From positions 38,961 through 102,960 of the forward strand of contig DATIDG010000008.1 in the NCBI GenBank assembly GCA_035456405.1: a DNA stretch of 64,000 nt, read 5' to 3'. Origin of the DNA: JAGVSZ01 sp035456405. Its GTDB lineage: Bacteria > Pseudomonadota > Gammaproteobacteria > Burkholderiales > SG8-39. Positions 18,226-26,402 of this stretch are shown piece after piece (position 1 is the first letter of the stretch; each line of letters begins with the position of its first letter). Under the pieces are notes generated by a model. The model saw nothing but the letters and a program-made list of their open reading frames with translations. It had not been told where the DNA came from and searched no databases. The position numbers were made by a program, and so were the translations under genes.

Positions 18226-19014
18226 ATGAAGGCAAGAACGAACGGCATAGAGCTCGAGTACTCGGTCGAAGGCAGCGGGCCGTGGCTCGCGATGAGCCAC
18301 TCGCTCGCGTGCAACTCGCACATGTGGGACGAGCAGATGCCCCTGCTGACGAAGCGCTTCAAGGTGTTGCGCTTCGACACGCGCGGGCACGGCGGCAGCG
18401 ATGCGCCGGCGGGCGCGTACACGCTCGAGCAGCTGGCCGACGACGCGAAAGGCCTGCTCGACGCCCTCGGCATCCGCACGGCGCACTGGGCGGGACTGTC
18501 GATGGGCGGGATGATCGGGCAGACGCTGGCACTGAAGTACCCCGGGGTGCTCACGAGCCTCGTCCTTGCCGACACGTCGAGCCGCATTCCCGAGGAGGCC
18601 GCCCCGGTGTGGGCCGAGCGGATCAAGGTCGCCGAGTCGAAAGGCATGGAGCCGCTCGTGCAGCCGACGCTCGAGCGCTGGTTCACCGCGCCCTATCGCG
18701 CCGCGCAACCGACCCAGATGAAGCGCGTCGGCGACATGATCCGCGCGACGCCCGTGCCCGGCTACGTCGGCTGCTGCCAGGCGATCCCGAAGCTCAACCT
18801 CACCGGGCGGCTGAAGGAGATCCAGGTGCCGTCGCTCGTCATCGTGGGCGACCAAGACGCAGGCACGCCGCCGGCGATGGCGCAGGCGATCCATGAGAAC
18901 CTGCCCGGCTCGGAGCTCGTGATCATCCCCTCGGCGTCGCACCTGTCGAACGTCGAGCAGCCGGCGGCGTTCGACGCCGCACTCTCGAAGTTCTACGACC
19001 GCATCGGGGCCTGA
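18226..19014 (+). CDS. Alpha/beta hydrolase, 3-oxoadipate enol-lactonase-like
   Basis: Alpha/beta-hydrolase-fold enzyme of 262 residues. The nucleophile elbow is GLSMGGM (Ser near residue 91), the oxyanion region is MSHSLACNSHMWDEQ, the acid is in VIVGDQDAGTPP and the His in SASHLSNVEQP. The sequence style is that of PcaD, which opens 3-oxoadipate enol-lactone in aromatic degradation, but no other pca genes are nearby, so the substrate is open. AGGAGG lies 5-6 bases before the ATG. It follows spoT by 36 bp. The palindrome plus T-tract at 19061-19096 may end its transcript or belong to the next operon. Confidence 0.85.
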   Translation: MKARTNGIELEYSVEGSGPWLAMSHSLACNSHMWDEQMPLLTKRFKVLRFDTRGHGGSDAPAGAYTLEQLADDAKGLLDALGIRTAHWAGLSMGGMIGQTLALKYPGVLTSLVLADTSSRIPEEAAPVWAERIKVAESKGMEPLVQPTLERWFTAPYRAAQPTQMKRVGDMIRATPVPGYVGCCQAIPKLNLTGRLKEIQVPSLVIVGDQDAGTPPAMAQAIHENLPGSELVIIPSASHLSNVEQPAAFDAALSKFYDRIGA

Positions 19015-19060
19015 GGATCGCCGCAGCGCACCGTTGACGGCGCCGGCCGATCGGCCGATC

Positions 19061-19096
19061 ATTTGAGGCCTCATCTATTGAGGCCTAAATTTTTTT
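19061..19096 (+). terminator. AGGCCT palindromes followed by T7: terminator and/or MarR operator
   Basis: Two copies of TTGAGGCCT (19063-19071, 19078-19086) flanked by ATTT and AAAT form an imperfect 30-bp palindrome; TGAGGCCTCA (19064-19073) is itself a perfect palindrome. AGGCCT can pair with AGGCCT across a 9-nt loop and is followed by AAA and seven T (19090-19096), which fits an intrinsic terminator for the upstream hydrolase. Its position immediately before an SDR-MarR operon also fits a repressor operator. Both roles are inference. Confidence 0.55.
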
Positions 19097-19100
19097 CCCG

Positions 19101-19877
19101 ATGTCGCAGCTTGCGGGGCAGCATGCGGTCGTGACGGGGGGCGGCCGGGGCATCGGCGCCGCGATCGCGCAGGCGCTTGCGCGCGAGGGCGCGACGGTGT
19201 CGGTGCTCGGCCGTGACGCCGGACGCCTCGCCGCGCAGGTCGCGGCGCTCGGCGGCGACGCACAGGCGCAGGCCGTCGGCGTCGACGTGACGGACGAGGC
19301 GTCGGTGCGCCGCGCTTTCGCAGCGGTGCGCGAGCGCTTCGGGCGCATAGACATACTGGTGAACAACGCCGGCGAGGCGAAGAGCGCGCCGCTGGCCAGG
19401 ACGGACCTCGCGCTCTGGCAGGACATGCTGGCAGTGAACCTCACCGGCACGTTCCTGTGCACGCGCGAGGCGATCGCCGAGATGACGAAGCGCGGCAGCG
19501 GCCGGATCGTGAACGTCGCGAGCACCGCCGGGCTGCTCGGCTACGCGTATGTTCCCGCGTACTGCGCCGCCAAGCACGGCGTCATCGGATTGACCCGCGC
19601 GGCGGCGCTCGAGGCGGCAAAGTCGGGCGTGACCGTGAACGCGGTCTGCCCCGGCTACACCGAAACCGAGATCGTGCAGGACGCGGTGGCGAACATCGTC
19701 GCCAAGACCGGCAAGAGCGAAGCCGAGGCGCGTGCGGCGCTCGTCGCCCGCAATCCGCAGGGCCGGATGATCCAGCCGCACGAGGTGGCCGCCGCGGTGC
19801 TGTGGCTGTGCCTGCCCGGCTCGGGATCGATCACCGGCCAGGCGATCGCGGTCGCGGGCGGGGAGGTGATGGGTTGA
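19101..19877 (+). CDS. SDR-family NAD(P)-dependent oxidoreductase
   Basis: Short-chain dehydrogenase/reductase of 258 residues. The cofactor motif is VVTGGGRGIGAAIAQ (TGxxxGxG), NNAG is at about residue 88, the catalytic Ser lies in VNVASTAG and the YxxxK motif in YCAAKHGVIGL; the end GQAIAVAGGEVMG is typical. These 3-oxoacyl-ACP-reductase-like enzymes often act as 3-hydroxyacyl-CoA dehydrogenases in beta-oxidation-like aromatic pathways, which fits the CoA genes downstream. No Shine-Dalgarno is visible before ATG 19101, as it starts only 4 nt after a T-tract, so a leaderless transcript is possible. Its TGA overlaps the TTG start of the MarR gene. Confidence 0.9.
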   Translation: MSQLAGQHAVVTGGGRGIGAAIAQALAREGATVSVLGRDAGRLAAQVAALGGDAQAQAVGVDVTDEASVRRAFAAVRERFGRIDILVNNAGEAKSAPLARTDLALWQDMLAVNLTGTFLCTREAIAEMTKRGSGRIVNVASTAGLLGYAYVPAYCAAKHGVIGLTRAAALEAAKSGVTVNAVCPGYTETEIVQDAVANIVAKTGKSEAEARAALVARNPQGRMIQPHEVAAAVLWLCLPGSGSITGQAIAVAGGEVMG

Positions 19878-20368
19878 GCGACACCATCTCGGAACCGGTC
19901 GACCGCGAGTCCCGCGCATCGCGCGCCGACCACGAGGCGTTGCGGCTGTGGCTGCGCCTGCTCACCTGCACGAGCCTGATGGAAGCCTCGGTGCGTGCGG
20001 AGCTGCGGCGCGACTTCGACTGCACGCTCCCGCGCTTCGACCTGATGGCGCAGCTCGAGCGCAACCCGGACGGCCTGCGCATGGGCGAGCTGTCGAAGCG
20101 CCTGATGGTCACCGGCGGCAACGTGACCGGCATCACCGACCAACTCGTGAAAGAGGGTCTGGTGACGCGCGCGGCACCGCCCGACGATCGCCGCGCATTC
20201 GTCGTCCGCCTAACGCCCGCGGGCCGGCGCAGCTTCCTGCGGATGGCGGAGTCGCACGAAGCGTGGGTCGTGAAGCTCGTATCCGGCCTGTCCGCGCTGG
20301 AGCGCAGGCAGCTGTTCGATCTGCTGGCCAAGCTGAAGAAGAGCGTCACGAGTGCACGCGATGACTGA
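19874..20368 (+). CDS. MarR-family transcriptional regulator
   Basis: Winged-helix regulator, 164 residues from TTG 19874 (LSDTISEPVDRESRA). GGGAGG at 19861-19866 gives a 7-nt spacing, and TTGA overlaps the SDR stop codon, so translation is coupled. The DNA-binding region is PDGLRMGELSKRLMVTGGNVTGITDQLVKEGLV followed by the wing RAAPPDDRRAFVVRLTPAGRR. MarR repressors in aromatic acyl-CoA operons usually sense the CoA thioester or free acid. The likely targets are its own operon and possibly the palindrome at 19061-19096. Confidence 0.9.
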   Translation: MSDTISEPVDRESRASRADHEALRLWLRLLTCTSLMEASVRAELRRDFDCTLPRFDLMAQLERNPDGLRMGELSKRLMVTGGNVTGITDQLVKEGLVTRAAPPDDRRAFVVRLTPAGRRSFLRMAESHEAWVVKLVSGLSALERRQLFDLLAKLKKSVTSARDD

Positions 20369-20386
20369 CTGCGCGAGGCGAGCCCG

Positions 20387-21547
20387 ATGAGCGACAAGAC
20401 CTATCTCGATTGGCCATTCTTCGGCGACGAGCATCGGTCGCTCGCGCACGATCTCGACGCGTGGGCCGCGGAGCGGCTCGCGGGCGGCCACGATCACGTC
20501 GACACCGACGCCGCCTGCCACAACCTGGTCGCGATGCTGGGCGAGTCGGGCTGGCTCGAGTACTGCGTGCCGAAGGCCTGGGGCGGGCGGCTCGAGCGCA
20601 TTGACTCACGCAGCCTGTGCATCGCGCGCGAGACCCTCGCGCGCCACGACGGCCTCGCCGATTTTGCGTTCGCCATGCAGGGGCTCGGTTCGGGCTCGAT
20701 CTCGATCGCCGGCTCGGACGAGGTGCGCGGCCGCTACCTGCCGCGCGTCGCGCAGGGCGAGGCGATCGCGGCCTTCGCGCTCTCGGAGCGCGAGGCCGGC
20801 TCCGACGTTGCGGCAATGCTGACGCGAGCGCGCGTCGACGGCGACGAGGTCGTCCTCAATGGCTCGAAGACCTGGATCTCGAACGGCGGAATCGCCGATT
20901 TCTACTGCGTGTTCGCGCGCGAGATGGACGCCCCCGGCGCGCGCGGCATCAGCGCTTTCGTGGTCGATGCGGACACCCCCGGCTTGAGCGTCGCCGGCCG
21001 GATCGACGTCATCGCGCCGCACCCGCTCGCGAGCCTGGCGTTCGAGGACTGCCGCGTCCCCGTCGCGAGCCGCCTCGGCGCGCCGGGCGAAGGCTTCAAG
21101 GTGGCGATGCAGACGCTCGACATCTTCCGCGCCTCGGTGGCGGCGGCGGCGCTCGGATTCGCGCGGCGCGCCCTCGACGAGGCGATCGGGCGCGCCACCT
21201 CGCGCAAGATGTTCGGCCAGGCGCTCGCCGACTTCCAGCTCACGCAGGCGGCGATCGCCGACATGGCGACCGGGATCGACACCGCAGCCCTTCTCACCTA
21301 CCGCGCGGCCTGGCTGCGCGACGTGAAGCAGGCGCGCACGACCCGCGAGGCCGCGATGGCGAAGATGGTGTCCACCGAGACTGCGCAGACGATCATCGAC
21401 CGCGCGGTACAGATCTTCGGCGGTCTAGGCGTGGTGTCGGGACAGGCGGTGGAGACCCTCTACCGCGAGATCCGCAGCCTGCGCATCTACGAAGGGGCGA
21501 CCGAGGTGCAGAAGCTCATCATCGCCCGCGAAACGCTGAGAGGCTGA
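20387..21547 (+). CDS. Acyl-CoA dehydrogenase
   Basis: FAD enzyme introducing a C2-C3 double bond into an acyl-CoA, passing electrons to ETF. The 386-residue protein has the flavin/substrate motif AAFALSEREAGSDVAAM, WISNGG, the C-terminal VQIFGGLGVVSGQAVETLYREIR and the typical RIYEGATEVQKLIIARE, in which Glu of YEG is the usual catalytic base position in many family members. The start ATG is 18 bp downstream of the MarR gene. The substrate is presumably the product of the CoA ligase encoded 3 bp downstream. Confidence 0.92.
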   Translation: MSDKTYLDWPFFGDEHRSLAHDLDAWAAERLAGGHDHVDTDAACHNLVAMLGESGWLEYCVPKAWGGRLERIDSRSLCIARETLARHDGLADFAFAMQGLGSGSISIAGSDEVRGRYLPRVAQGEAIAAFALSEREAGSDVAAMLTRARVDGDEVVLNGSKTWISNGGIADFYCVFAREMDAPGARGISAFVVDADTPGLSVAGRIDVIAPHPLASLAFEDCRVPVASRLGAPGEGFKVAMQTLDIFRASVAAAALGFARRALDEAIGRATSRKMFGQALADFQLTQAAIADMATGIDTAALLTYRAAWLRDVKQARTTREAAMAKMVSTETAQTIIDRAVQIFGGLGVVSGQAVETLYREIRSLRIYEGATEVQKLIIARETLRG

Positions 21548-21550
21548 GCG

Positions 21551-23200
21551 GTGACCTACACGGCCCACATCGACACGTTCGCACGCGACAACCTGCCGCC
21601 TCCGCACCAGATGCCGGAGTGCCTCTTCGAGCGTCCGGAGTTCCGCTACCCGGCGCGCATGAACTGCGCCGCGGAGCTGCTCGACAGGATGGTGGCTGCG
21701 GGGCACGGCGAGCGCCCGGTCATCCATACGATGATCGAGGGGAAGAAGTATTCCTGCACCTACCGACAGCTCGCGGCGCGCGCCAACCGGATCGCGCACG
21801 TTCTCGTGCACGACCTGAAGCTGGTGCCAGGCAATCGCGTCCTGCTGCGAGGGCCGAACAACCCGATGATGGCCGCGTGCTGGTTCGGCGTGATCAAGGC
21901 CGGATGCATCGCGGTGGCGACGATGCCGCTCCTGCGCGCGAAGGAGCTGAAGCAAATCATCGACAAGGCACGGGTCGGCGCCGCGCTGTGCGACGTGCGG
22001 CTCGACGAGGAGATGCGGCTCGCGCAGCCCCAGTGCCCGAGCCTAAAGCAGGTGCTGTGGTTCAACCACCGCGGCCCCGGCTCGCTGGAAGCGCTCCTCG
22101 AGGGGAAGCCCGCCGAGTTCCCGAACGTCGACACTGCGGTCGACGACGTGGCGCTCATCGCGTTCACCTCCGGCACGACCGGCCAGCCCAAGGGCTGCAT
22201 ACACTTCCACCGCGACGTGATCGCGATGTGCGACGCGTTCCCGCGCTCCTGCCTCAAGCCGGTGAAAGAGGACGTCTTCTGCGGCACGCCGCCCATCGCG
22301 TTCACGTTCGGGCTCGGCGGCATGCTCTGCTTCCCTATGCGGGTCGGCGCCTCGACCGTGCTGATCGAGCGCCTGACACCGGAGCTGCTGCTGCAGACGA
22401 TCCAGGACTTCAAGGCGACCGTCTGCTTCACCGCGCCGACCTTCTACCGGATGATGGCGCCGGCAGTGAAAGGCTACGACCTCGCGAGCCTGAAGAAGTG
22501 CGTTTCGGCCGGCGAGGTGCTGCCGGATGCGACGCGGCAGCTCTTCAAGCAGGCGACCGGCATCGAGATCCTGGACGGCCTCGGCTCGACCGAGATGATC
22601 CACATCTTCATCGCTCACACTGCGGAGCGAGTGCGGCGCGGCGCGACCGGCTATGCGATCCCGGGATACAGGGCAACCGTGCTCGACGACGACGGCAAGC
22701 CATGCGCGCCGGGCGTGGTCGGCAAGCTCGCTGTCAAGGGGCCGACCGGCTGCAAGTACCTCGCCGACGAGCGCCAGACGGTCTACGTCCAGCACGGCTG
22801 GAACGTCACCGGCGACGCGTACGCGATGGACGAGGACGGGTACTTCTACTTCCAGGCGCGCGCCGACGACATGATCATCTCGGCGGGCTACAACATCGCT
22901 GGACCGGAGGTCGAGGCGGCGCTGCTCGCCCACGAGGCGGTCGCCGAGTGCGGGGTGGTCGGCGCACCCGACGAGGAGCGCGGCATGATCGTCAAGGCCT
23001 ATGTCGTGCTCAAGCCGGGCTTCACCGGCGATGCGGCGCTGACGAAGGCGCTGCAGGATCACGTGAAGGCGGCCATCGCGCCGTACAAGTATCCGCGTGC
23101 AATCGAGTTCCGCAATGCGCTGCCGCGCACCGAGACCGGCAAGCTCCAGCGCTTCAAGCTGCGGCAGGAAGCGGCATCGGACGCAGGTCTGCGTCCATGA
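21551..23200 (+). CDS. Aromatic acid-CoA ligase, 2-aminobenzoate-CoA-ligase-like
   Basis: AMP-forming acyl-CoA synthetase of 549 residues that activates an acid with ATP and CoA. The AMP-binding signature FTSGTTGQPKGCIHFHRD, LDGLGSTEMIHIFI, the hinge region YFYFQARADDMIISAGYNIAGPEVE and the catalytic Lys in PRTETGKLQRFKLR are all present. The N-terminal TAHIDTFARDNLPP and overall texture resemble benzoate/2-aminobenzoate-CoA ligases of betaproteobacteria (abmG type). GTG 21551 is the start. Its TGA overlaps the next gene (ATGA). The true substrate may be an aromatic or branched acid; anthranilate is a hypothesis only. Confidence 0.85.
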   Translation: MTYTAHIDTFARDNLPPPHQMPECLFERPEFRYPARMNCAAELLDRMVAAGHGERPVIHTMIEGKKYSCTYRQLAARANRIAHVLVHDLKLVPGNRVLLRGPNNPMMAACWFGVIKAGCIAVATMPLLRAKELKQIIDKARVGAALCDVRLDEEMRLAQPQCPSLKQVLWFNHRGPGSLEALLEGKPAEFPNVDTAVDDVALIAFTSGTTGQPKGCIHFHRDVIAMCDAFPRSCLKPVKEDVFCGTPPIAFTFGLGGMLCFPMRVGASTVLIERLTPELLLQTIQDFKATVCFTAPTFYRMMAPAVKGYDLASLKKCVSAGEVLPDATRQLFKQATGIEILDGLGSTEMIHIFIAHTAERVRRGATGYAIPGYRATVLDDDGKPCAPGVVGKLAVKGPTGCKYLADERQTVYVQHGWNVTGDAYAMDEDGYFYFQARADDMIISAGYNIAGPEVEAALLAHEAVAECGVVGAPDEERGMIVKAYVVLKPGFTGDAALTKALQDHVKAAIAPYKYPRAIEFRNALPRTETGKLQRFKLRQEAASDAGLRP

Positions 23201-24270
23201 GGATCGCGGTGCTGGGCGGCGGCAACGGCGCCTACGCCGCCGCCGCCGACCTGGCAGAGCAGGGTCATGAGGTGCGCCTCTGGCGGCGCGACGCGGCGGC
23301 ATTCGCGCCGGTGCTCGATTCGCAGTCGATCACGCTCAAGGACGTCGAGGGTCGCCGCGGCGTGCGGCTCGCGCTCGCGAGCACCGATATCGGCAATACG
23401 GTGCACGGGGCAGAATTGCTCGTCGTCCCGACGCCCGCTTTCGCGCAAGTCGGCATCGCGCAAGCGCTCGCTCCGCACATGTCCGACGGCCAGGTCGTGT
23501 TCCTCCCGCCGGGCACGTTCGGCAGTTACGCAATGGCAAGAGCGCTGCGCGATGCAGGCAGCCGCGCGACGGTCACGTTCGCCGAGACCGGGACCCTGCC
23601 TTATCTCGCGCGCAAGCACGGCCCGGCCGAGATCGCGATCACGATCCGCGCCAAGCGCCTGCCCACTGGCGCCTTCCCGGCGAGCCGAGGCGCGCACGCA
23701 CTCGACGTGGTCTTGCGCGCGTACCCGTCGGTCGAGCCGGTCGAGGATGCGCTGTCCGGCGCGCTGATGAACGCCGGGCCGATCATCCATCCGCCGCTCA
23801 TCCTGATGAACGCGGGCCCTCTCGAGCACTTCGAGAAGTGGGACATCCACAAAGAGGGCACCCAGCCCGCGATCCGGCGCGTCACCGACGCGCTCGACGG
23901 CGAGCGGATCGCGGTCCGCGAGGCGCTCGGTTACCGGCCGTACCATTTCCCGCTGCGCGACCACTACGCGACCGACAAGTGGATGTACGGCGACGCGCAC
24001 GACCGGCTGGTCGAGTCCGGCGACTGGCGCGAGAAGATCGAGCTGACGACGCACCGCTACATGCGCGAGGACGTTGAGTGCGGGCTTGCGTTCCTCGTTT
24101 CGGTCGCTGAATGGACGCGCGTGCCGTGTCCGGTCGCACGCGGACTGCTTGCGCTCGGCTCGGCGGTGTGCGGCACCGACTTCCGGAACGGGCCGCGGAC
24201 GCTCGAAGCGCTCGGGCTCGCCAGTCTCGGCCGGGCCGCGATGCGCCGACTGCTGGACGAGGGATTGTGA
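23197..24270 (+). CDS. NAD(P)-binding opine/octopine dehydrogenase-like protein
   Basis: The 357-residue protein begins MRIAVLGGGNGAYAAAADLAEQGHEVRLWRR, a Rossmann fold of the GxGNGAxA type seen in octopine/nopaline dehydrogenases. The C-terminal half (NAGPIIHPPLILMNAGPLEH, then YGDAHDRLVESGDWREKI) matches the octopine-dehydrogenase C-terminal domain with its conserved His. Such enzymes join or split an amino acid and a 2-oxo acid by reductive N-alkylation. The ATG overlaps the ligase stop and its TGA overlaps the GTG of the next gene, so it is an integral part of the CoA operon. The reaction here is unknown. Confidence 0.8.
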   Translation: MRIAVLGGGNGAYAAAADLAEQGHEVRLWRRDAAAFAPVLDSQSITLKDVEGRRGVRLALASTDIGNTVHGAELLVVPTPAFAQVGIAQALAPHMSDGQVVFLPPGTFGSYAMARALRDAGSRATVTFAETGTLPYLARKHGPAEIAITIRAKRLPTGAFPASRGAHALDVVLRAYPSVEPVEDALSGALMNAGPIIHPPLILMNAGPLEHFEKWDIHKEGTQPAIRRVTDALDGERIAVREALGYRPYHFPLRDHYATDKWMYGDAHDRLVESGDWREKIELTTHRYMREDVECGLAFLVSVAEWTRVPCPVARGLLALGSAVCGTDFRNGPRTLEALGLASLGRAAMRRLLDEGL

Positions 24271-25259
24271 CTCTCGCGGTCATCGCCTCGCTCGGCGCCG
24301 GCCGGATGGGTCGCGGCATCGCGCACGCATTCGCCTACGCCGGCCACGACGTCCTGCTCGTCGATCTCAAAGCCCGCGCACGGGACGCCGCGCGCAAGCT
24401 CGCGGACGAGGTGCGGGCCGAGGTGGACGCGAGTCTCGCGATGCTTGCCTCGCTCGGCGCATTCGACGACGGTGCGCGGCCGGGCATCCTCGCGCGCATT
24501 CGCTTCGTCCCGCGGGACGAAGCGCCGGCAGCGCTTGCTCGCGCCGACGTCGTGTTCGAAGGCGTCCCCGAGGTCCTCGACGCGAAGCGCACCGCCTTCG
24601 AGTGGGCGTGCGCGCATCTCCGCGTCGACGCGATCGTCGCCTCGACCACGTCGACGATGCTCTCCAGCCACCTCGCCGGCTTCGTCTCGCACCCCGAGCG
24701 CTTCCTCAACGCGCACTGGCTCAATCCGGCTTACCTGGTGCCGCTGGTCGAGCTGAGCCCGCACCCCGGCACCGCGCCGGCGATCGTCGCGCGGATGAAG
24801 GCGCTGCTGGAGGGGATCGGCAAGGTGCCGGTGATGTGCGCCGCCGCGCCGGGCTTCATCGTGCCGCGCATGCAGGCGCTGATGATGAACGAGGCAGCGC
24901 GGATGATCGAGCAGGGCGTCGCGACCGCGGAGGACATCGACCGCGCCGTCCGGTACGGCCTCGGCTTCCGCTACGCCAACACGGGCGTGGTGGAATTCAT
25001 CGACGTCGGCGGCCTCGACATTCTCTACTACGCGAGCCAATACCTCGCGCAGTCGACCGGCGACGCACGCTACGCCTCGCCCGACATCGTGAACCGCTAT
25101 ATGCACGAGGGGCGCGACGGCCTCCGCACCGGCCAGGGTTTCTACGACTGGAAGGCAATCGACGTGCCGGCGTACCGGCGGGAAGCGCTCGGCCGCCAGC
25201 TCGCGATGCTGCGGCAGCTCGGGATGCTCAAGCCCCCGGGCGCTGCGCGCGGCAGGTGA
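24267..25259 (+). CDS. 3-hydroxyacyl-CoA dehydrogenase family protein
   Basis: NAD-dependent dehydrogenase of the HbdA/FadB C-terminal type, 330 residues from GTG 24267 (VTLAVIASLGAGRMGRGIAHAFAYAGHDVLLVDLK). The Rossmann motif GAGRMGRGIA, the VFEGVPEVLDAKRTAF segment, the catalytic His/Glu region FLNAHWLNPAYLVPLVELSP and the C-terminal helical domain with YGLGFRYANTGVVEFIDVGGLDI are present. The GTGA overlap with the preceding stop supports the start. It would oxidise a 3-hydroxyacyl-CoA formed downstream of the acyl-CoA dehydrogenase step; no enoyl-CoA hydratase is seen in the operon. Confidence 0.9.
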   Translation: MTLAVIASLGAGRMGRGIAHAFAYAGHDVLLVDLKARARDAARKLADEVRAEVDASLAMLASLGAFDDGARPGILARIRFVPRDEAPAALARADVVFEGVPEVLDAKRTAFEWACAHLRVDAIVASTTSTMLSSHLAGFVSHPERFLNAHWLNPAYLVPLVELSPHPGTAPAIVARMKALLEGIGKVPVMCAAAPGFIVPRMQALMMNEAARMIEQGVATAEDIDRAVRYGLGFRYANTGVVEFIDVGGLDILYYASQYLAQSTGDARYASPDIVNRYMHEGRDGLRTGQGFYDWKAIDVPAYRREALGRQLAMLRQLGMLKPPGAARGR

Positions 25260-25260
25260 C

Positions 25261-26184
25261 ATGCGCGCGTGGCGCATCCGTCGGTACGGCGGTCCGGAGG
25301 TCCTCGCCCTGGAGGAGACGCCCGTTCCCGATCCGTTCCCGGGCGATGTGCTGGTGCGCGTCGCGGCGGCCAGCGCGAACCCGAGCGACTGGCGGTTGCG
25401 CGAAGGCCAGCTCAAGAAAGCCTTCGCAGTGACGTTCCCGCGCACGATCGGCCGCGACTGCGCAGGGACGGTGGTCGCGCTCGGCGAGGGCGTCACGGAT
25501 CTCGCGGTAGGCGCCGAGATCTTCGGGGTCGGCGCGCCCGAGCGCGACGGTACCCACGCCGAATATACGTGCCTCAATGCGAACGGCGTCATGGCACGCC
25601 CGGCCGCGTTGCCGATGACGAGCGCAACGACGCTCGGCGTCGCGGCGCTCTCCGCTTACATCCCCCTCGTCGAGCTGGCGCGGCTCGCCGCCGGCGAGCG
25701 CGTGCTCATCCATGCGGGCGCGGGCGGCGTCGGGCACCTCGCGCTCCAGATCGCGCGCCACCTGGGGGCCGAGGTGATCACGACGTGCAGCGCCGGCAAC
25801 GCCGATTTCTGCCGGAGCCTCGGTGCCGACCGCGTCATCGACTACGCGCGCGAGGACTTCGCCGCCGCGGCCCGCGACTGTGACGTCGTGTTCGACATGC
25901 TCGGCGGCGCGGTGCACGAGCGTTCCGCCGCGGCGATGAGGCCGGGCGGCAGGCTCGTCTACATCCACGGCGATCCGATCCAGCGCGTCGTACGCACCGA
26001 AATCCAGGTGCTCAACGCGCCGATCGTGGCGACCCGCGAGCGTCTGAGTCGCATCGCTGAATGGGCGGCTGCCGGCGCGCTGAAACCGCACCTCGAGCGC
26101 ATCTACGCTTTCGAGGATGCGCCGGCGATGTACGCCGCGAGCCAGCGCGGGCACGGGCGGGGGAAGAAGGTGCTGGCGCTCTGA
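25261..26184 (+). CDS. Quinone oxidoreductase-like zinc-independent MDR protein
   Basis: Medium-chain dehydrogenase/reductase of the NADPH:quinone reductase group, 307 residues. N-terminal MRAWRIRRYGGPEVLALEETPVPDPFPGDVLVRV, the substrate-domain SANPSDWRLREGQ, and the NADPH-binding HAGAGGVGHLALQIARHLGA (AxxGxxG) are typical. Zinc-binding Cys clusters are absent. It is the last gene of the plus-strand operon, starting 1 bp after the previous stop, and is followed by a GC hairpin terminator at 26196-26211. It could reduce an enone or quinone intermediate of the pathway. Confidence 0.88.
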   Translation: MRAWRIRRYGGPEVLALEETPVPDPFPGDVLVRVAAASANPSDWRLREGQLKKAFAVTFPRTIGRDCAGTVVALGEGVTDLAVGAEIFGVGAPERDGTHAEYTCLNANGVMARPAALPMTSATTLGVAALSAYIPLVELARLAAGERVLIHAGAGGVGHLALQIARHLGAEVITTCSAGNADFCRSLGADRVIDYAREDFAAAARDCDVVFDMLGGAVHERSAAAMRPGGRLVYIHGDPIQRVVRTEIQVLNAPIVATRERLSRIAEWAAAGALKPHLERIYAFEDAPAMYAASQRGHGRGKKVLAL

Positions 26185-26195
26185 CCAAACGAAAA

Positions 26196-26211
26196 CGCCC
26201 CTCGCGGGGCG
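26196..26211 (+). terminator. Intrinsic terminator hairpin after the CoA operon
   Basis: Perfect 6-bp stem CGCCCC/GGGGCG with a TCGC loop, preceded by AAAA and followed by CTCTTGTTC. It sits 11 bp after the stop of the quinone oxidoreductase gene. The A run upstream and the T-rich tail downstream suggest that it can act in both directions. Confidence 0.7.
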
Positions 26212-26287
26212 CTCTTGTTCGGCCGGCGCAGGCTCAGGTTCCGCGGCCCCACAGCCCGCAATAGCGCCGGCAGCGTGTCATGGGGTT

Positions 26288-26358
26288 GAGGGCCCGAAGG
26301 GTCCTCCGCTCGGGTGGCGAATATCGGCCTGAGTGCCCACGCGCGGTAAACACCGCGC
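26288..26358 (-). terminator. Two further hairpins downstream of the amidohydrolase gene
   Basis: In the 218-bp convergent spacer, 26288-26306 forms an 8-bp stem (one G-U pair) with a GAA loop, and 26341-26358 a perfect 7-bp stem (GCGCGGT/ACCGCGC) with an AAAC loop. Both lie just beyond the 3' end of the minus-strand amidohydrolase operon, so they are candidate terminators or RNA 3'-end stabilisers for it. Neither has a strong T tract. Confidence 0.4.
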
Positions 26359-26402
26359 AGGGCGCGAATCGTCCGCGCCGGTAGCCGGGCATGGACTCGA
26401 GA

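Noticed and set aside
16228..19074. A 948-codon open frame on the minus strand across spoT and the hydrolase gene
   Set aside because: Same shadow composition; spoT and the hydrolase show full domain sets on the plus strand.
20617..23196. A long plus-strand frame preceding the opine-dehydrogenase-like gene
   Set aside because: It lies out of frame within the acyl-CoA dehydrogenase and ligase genes; the real protein starts at ATG 23197.
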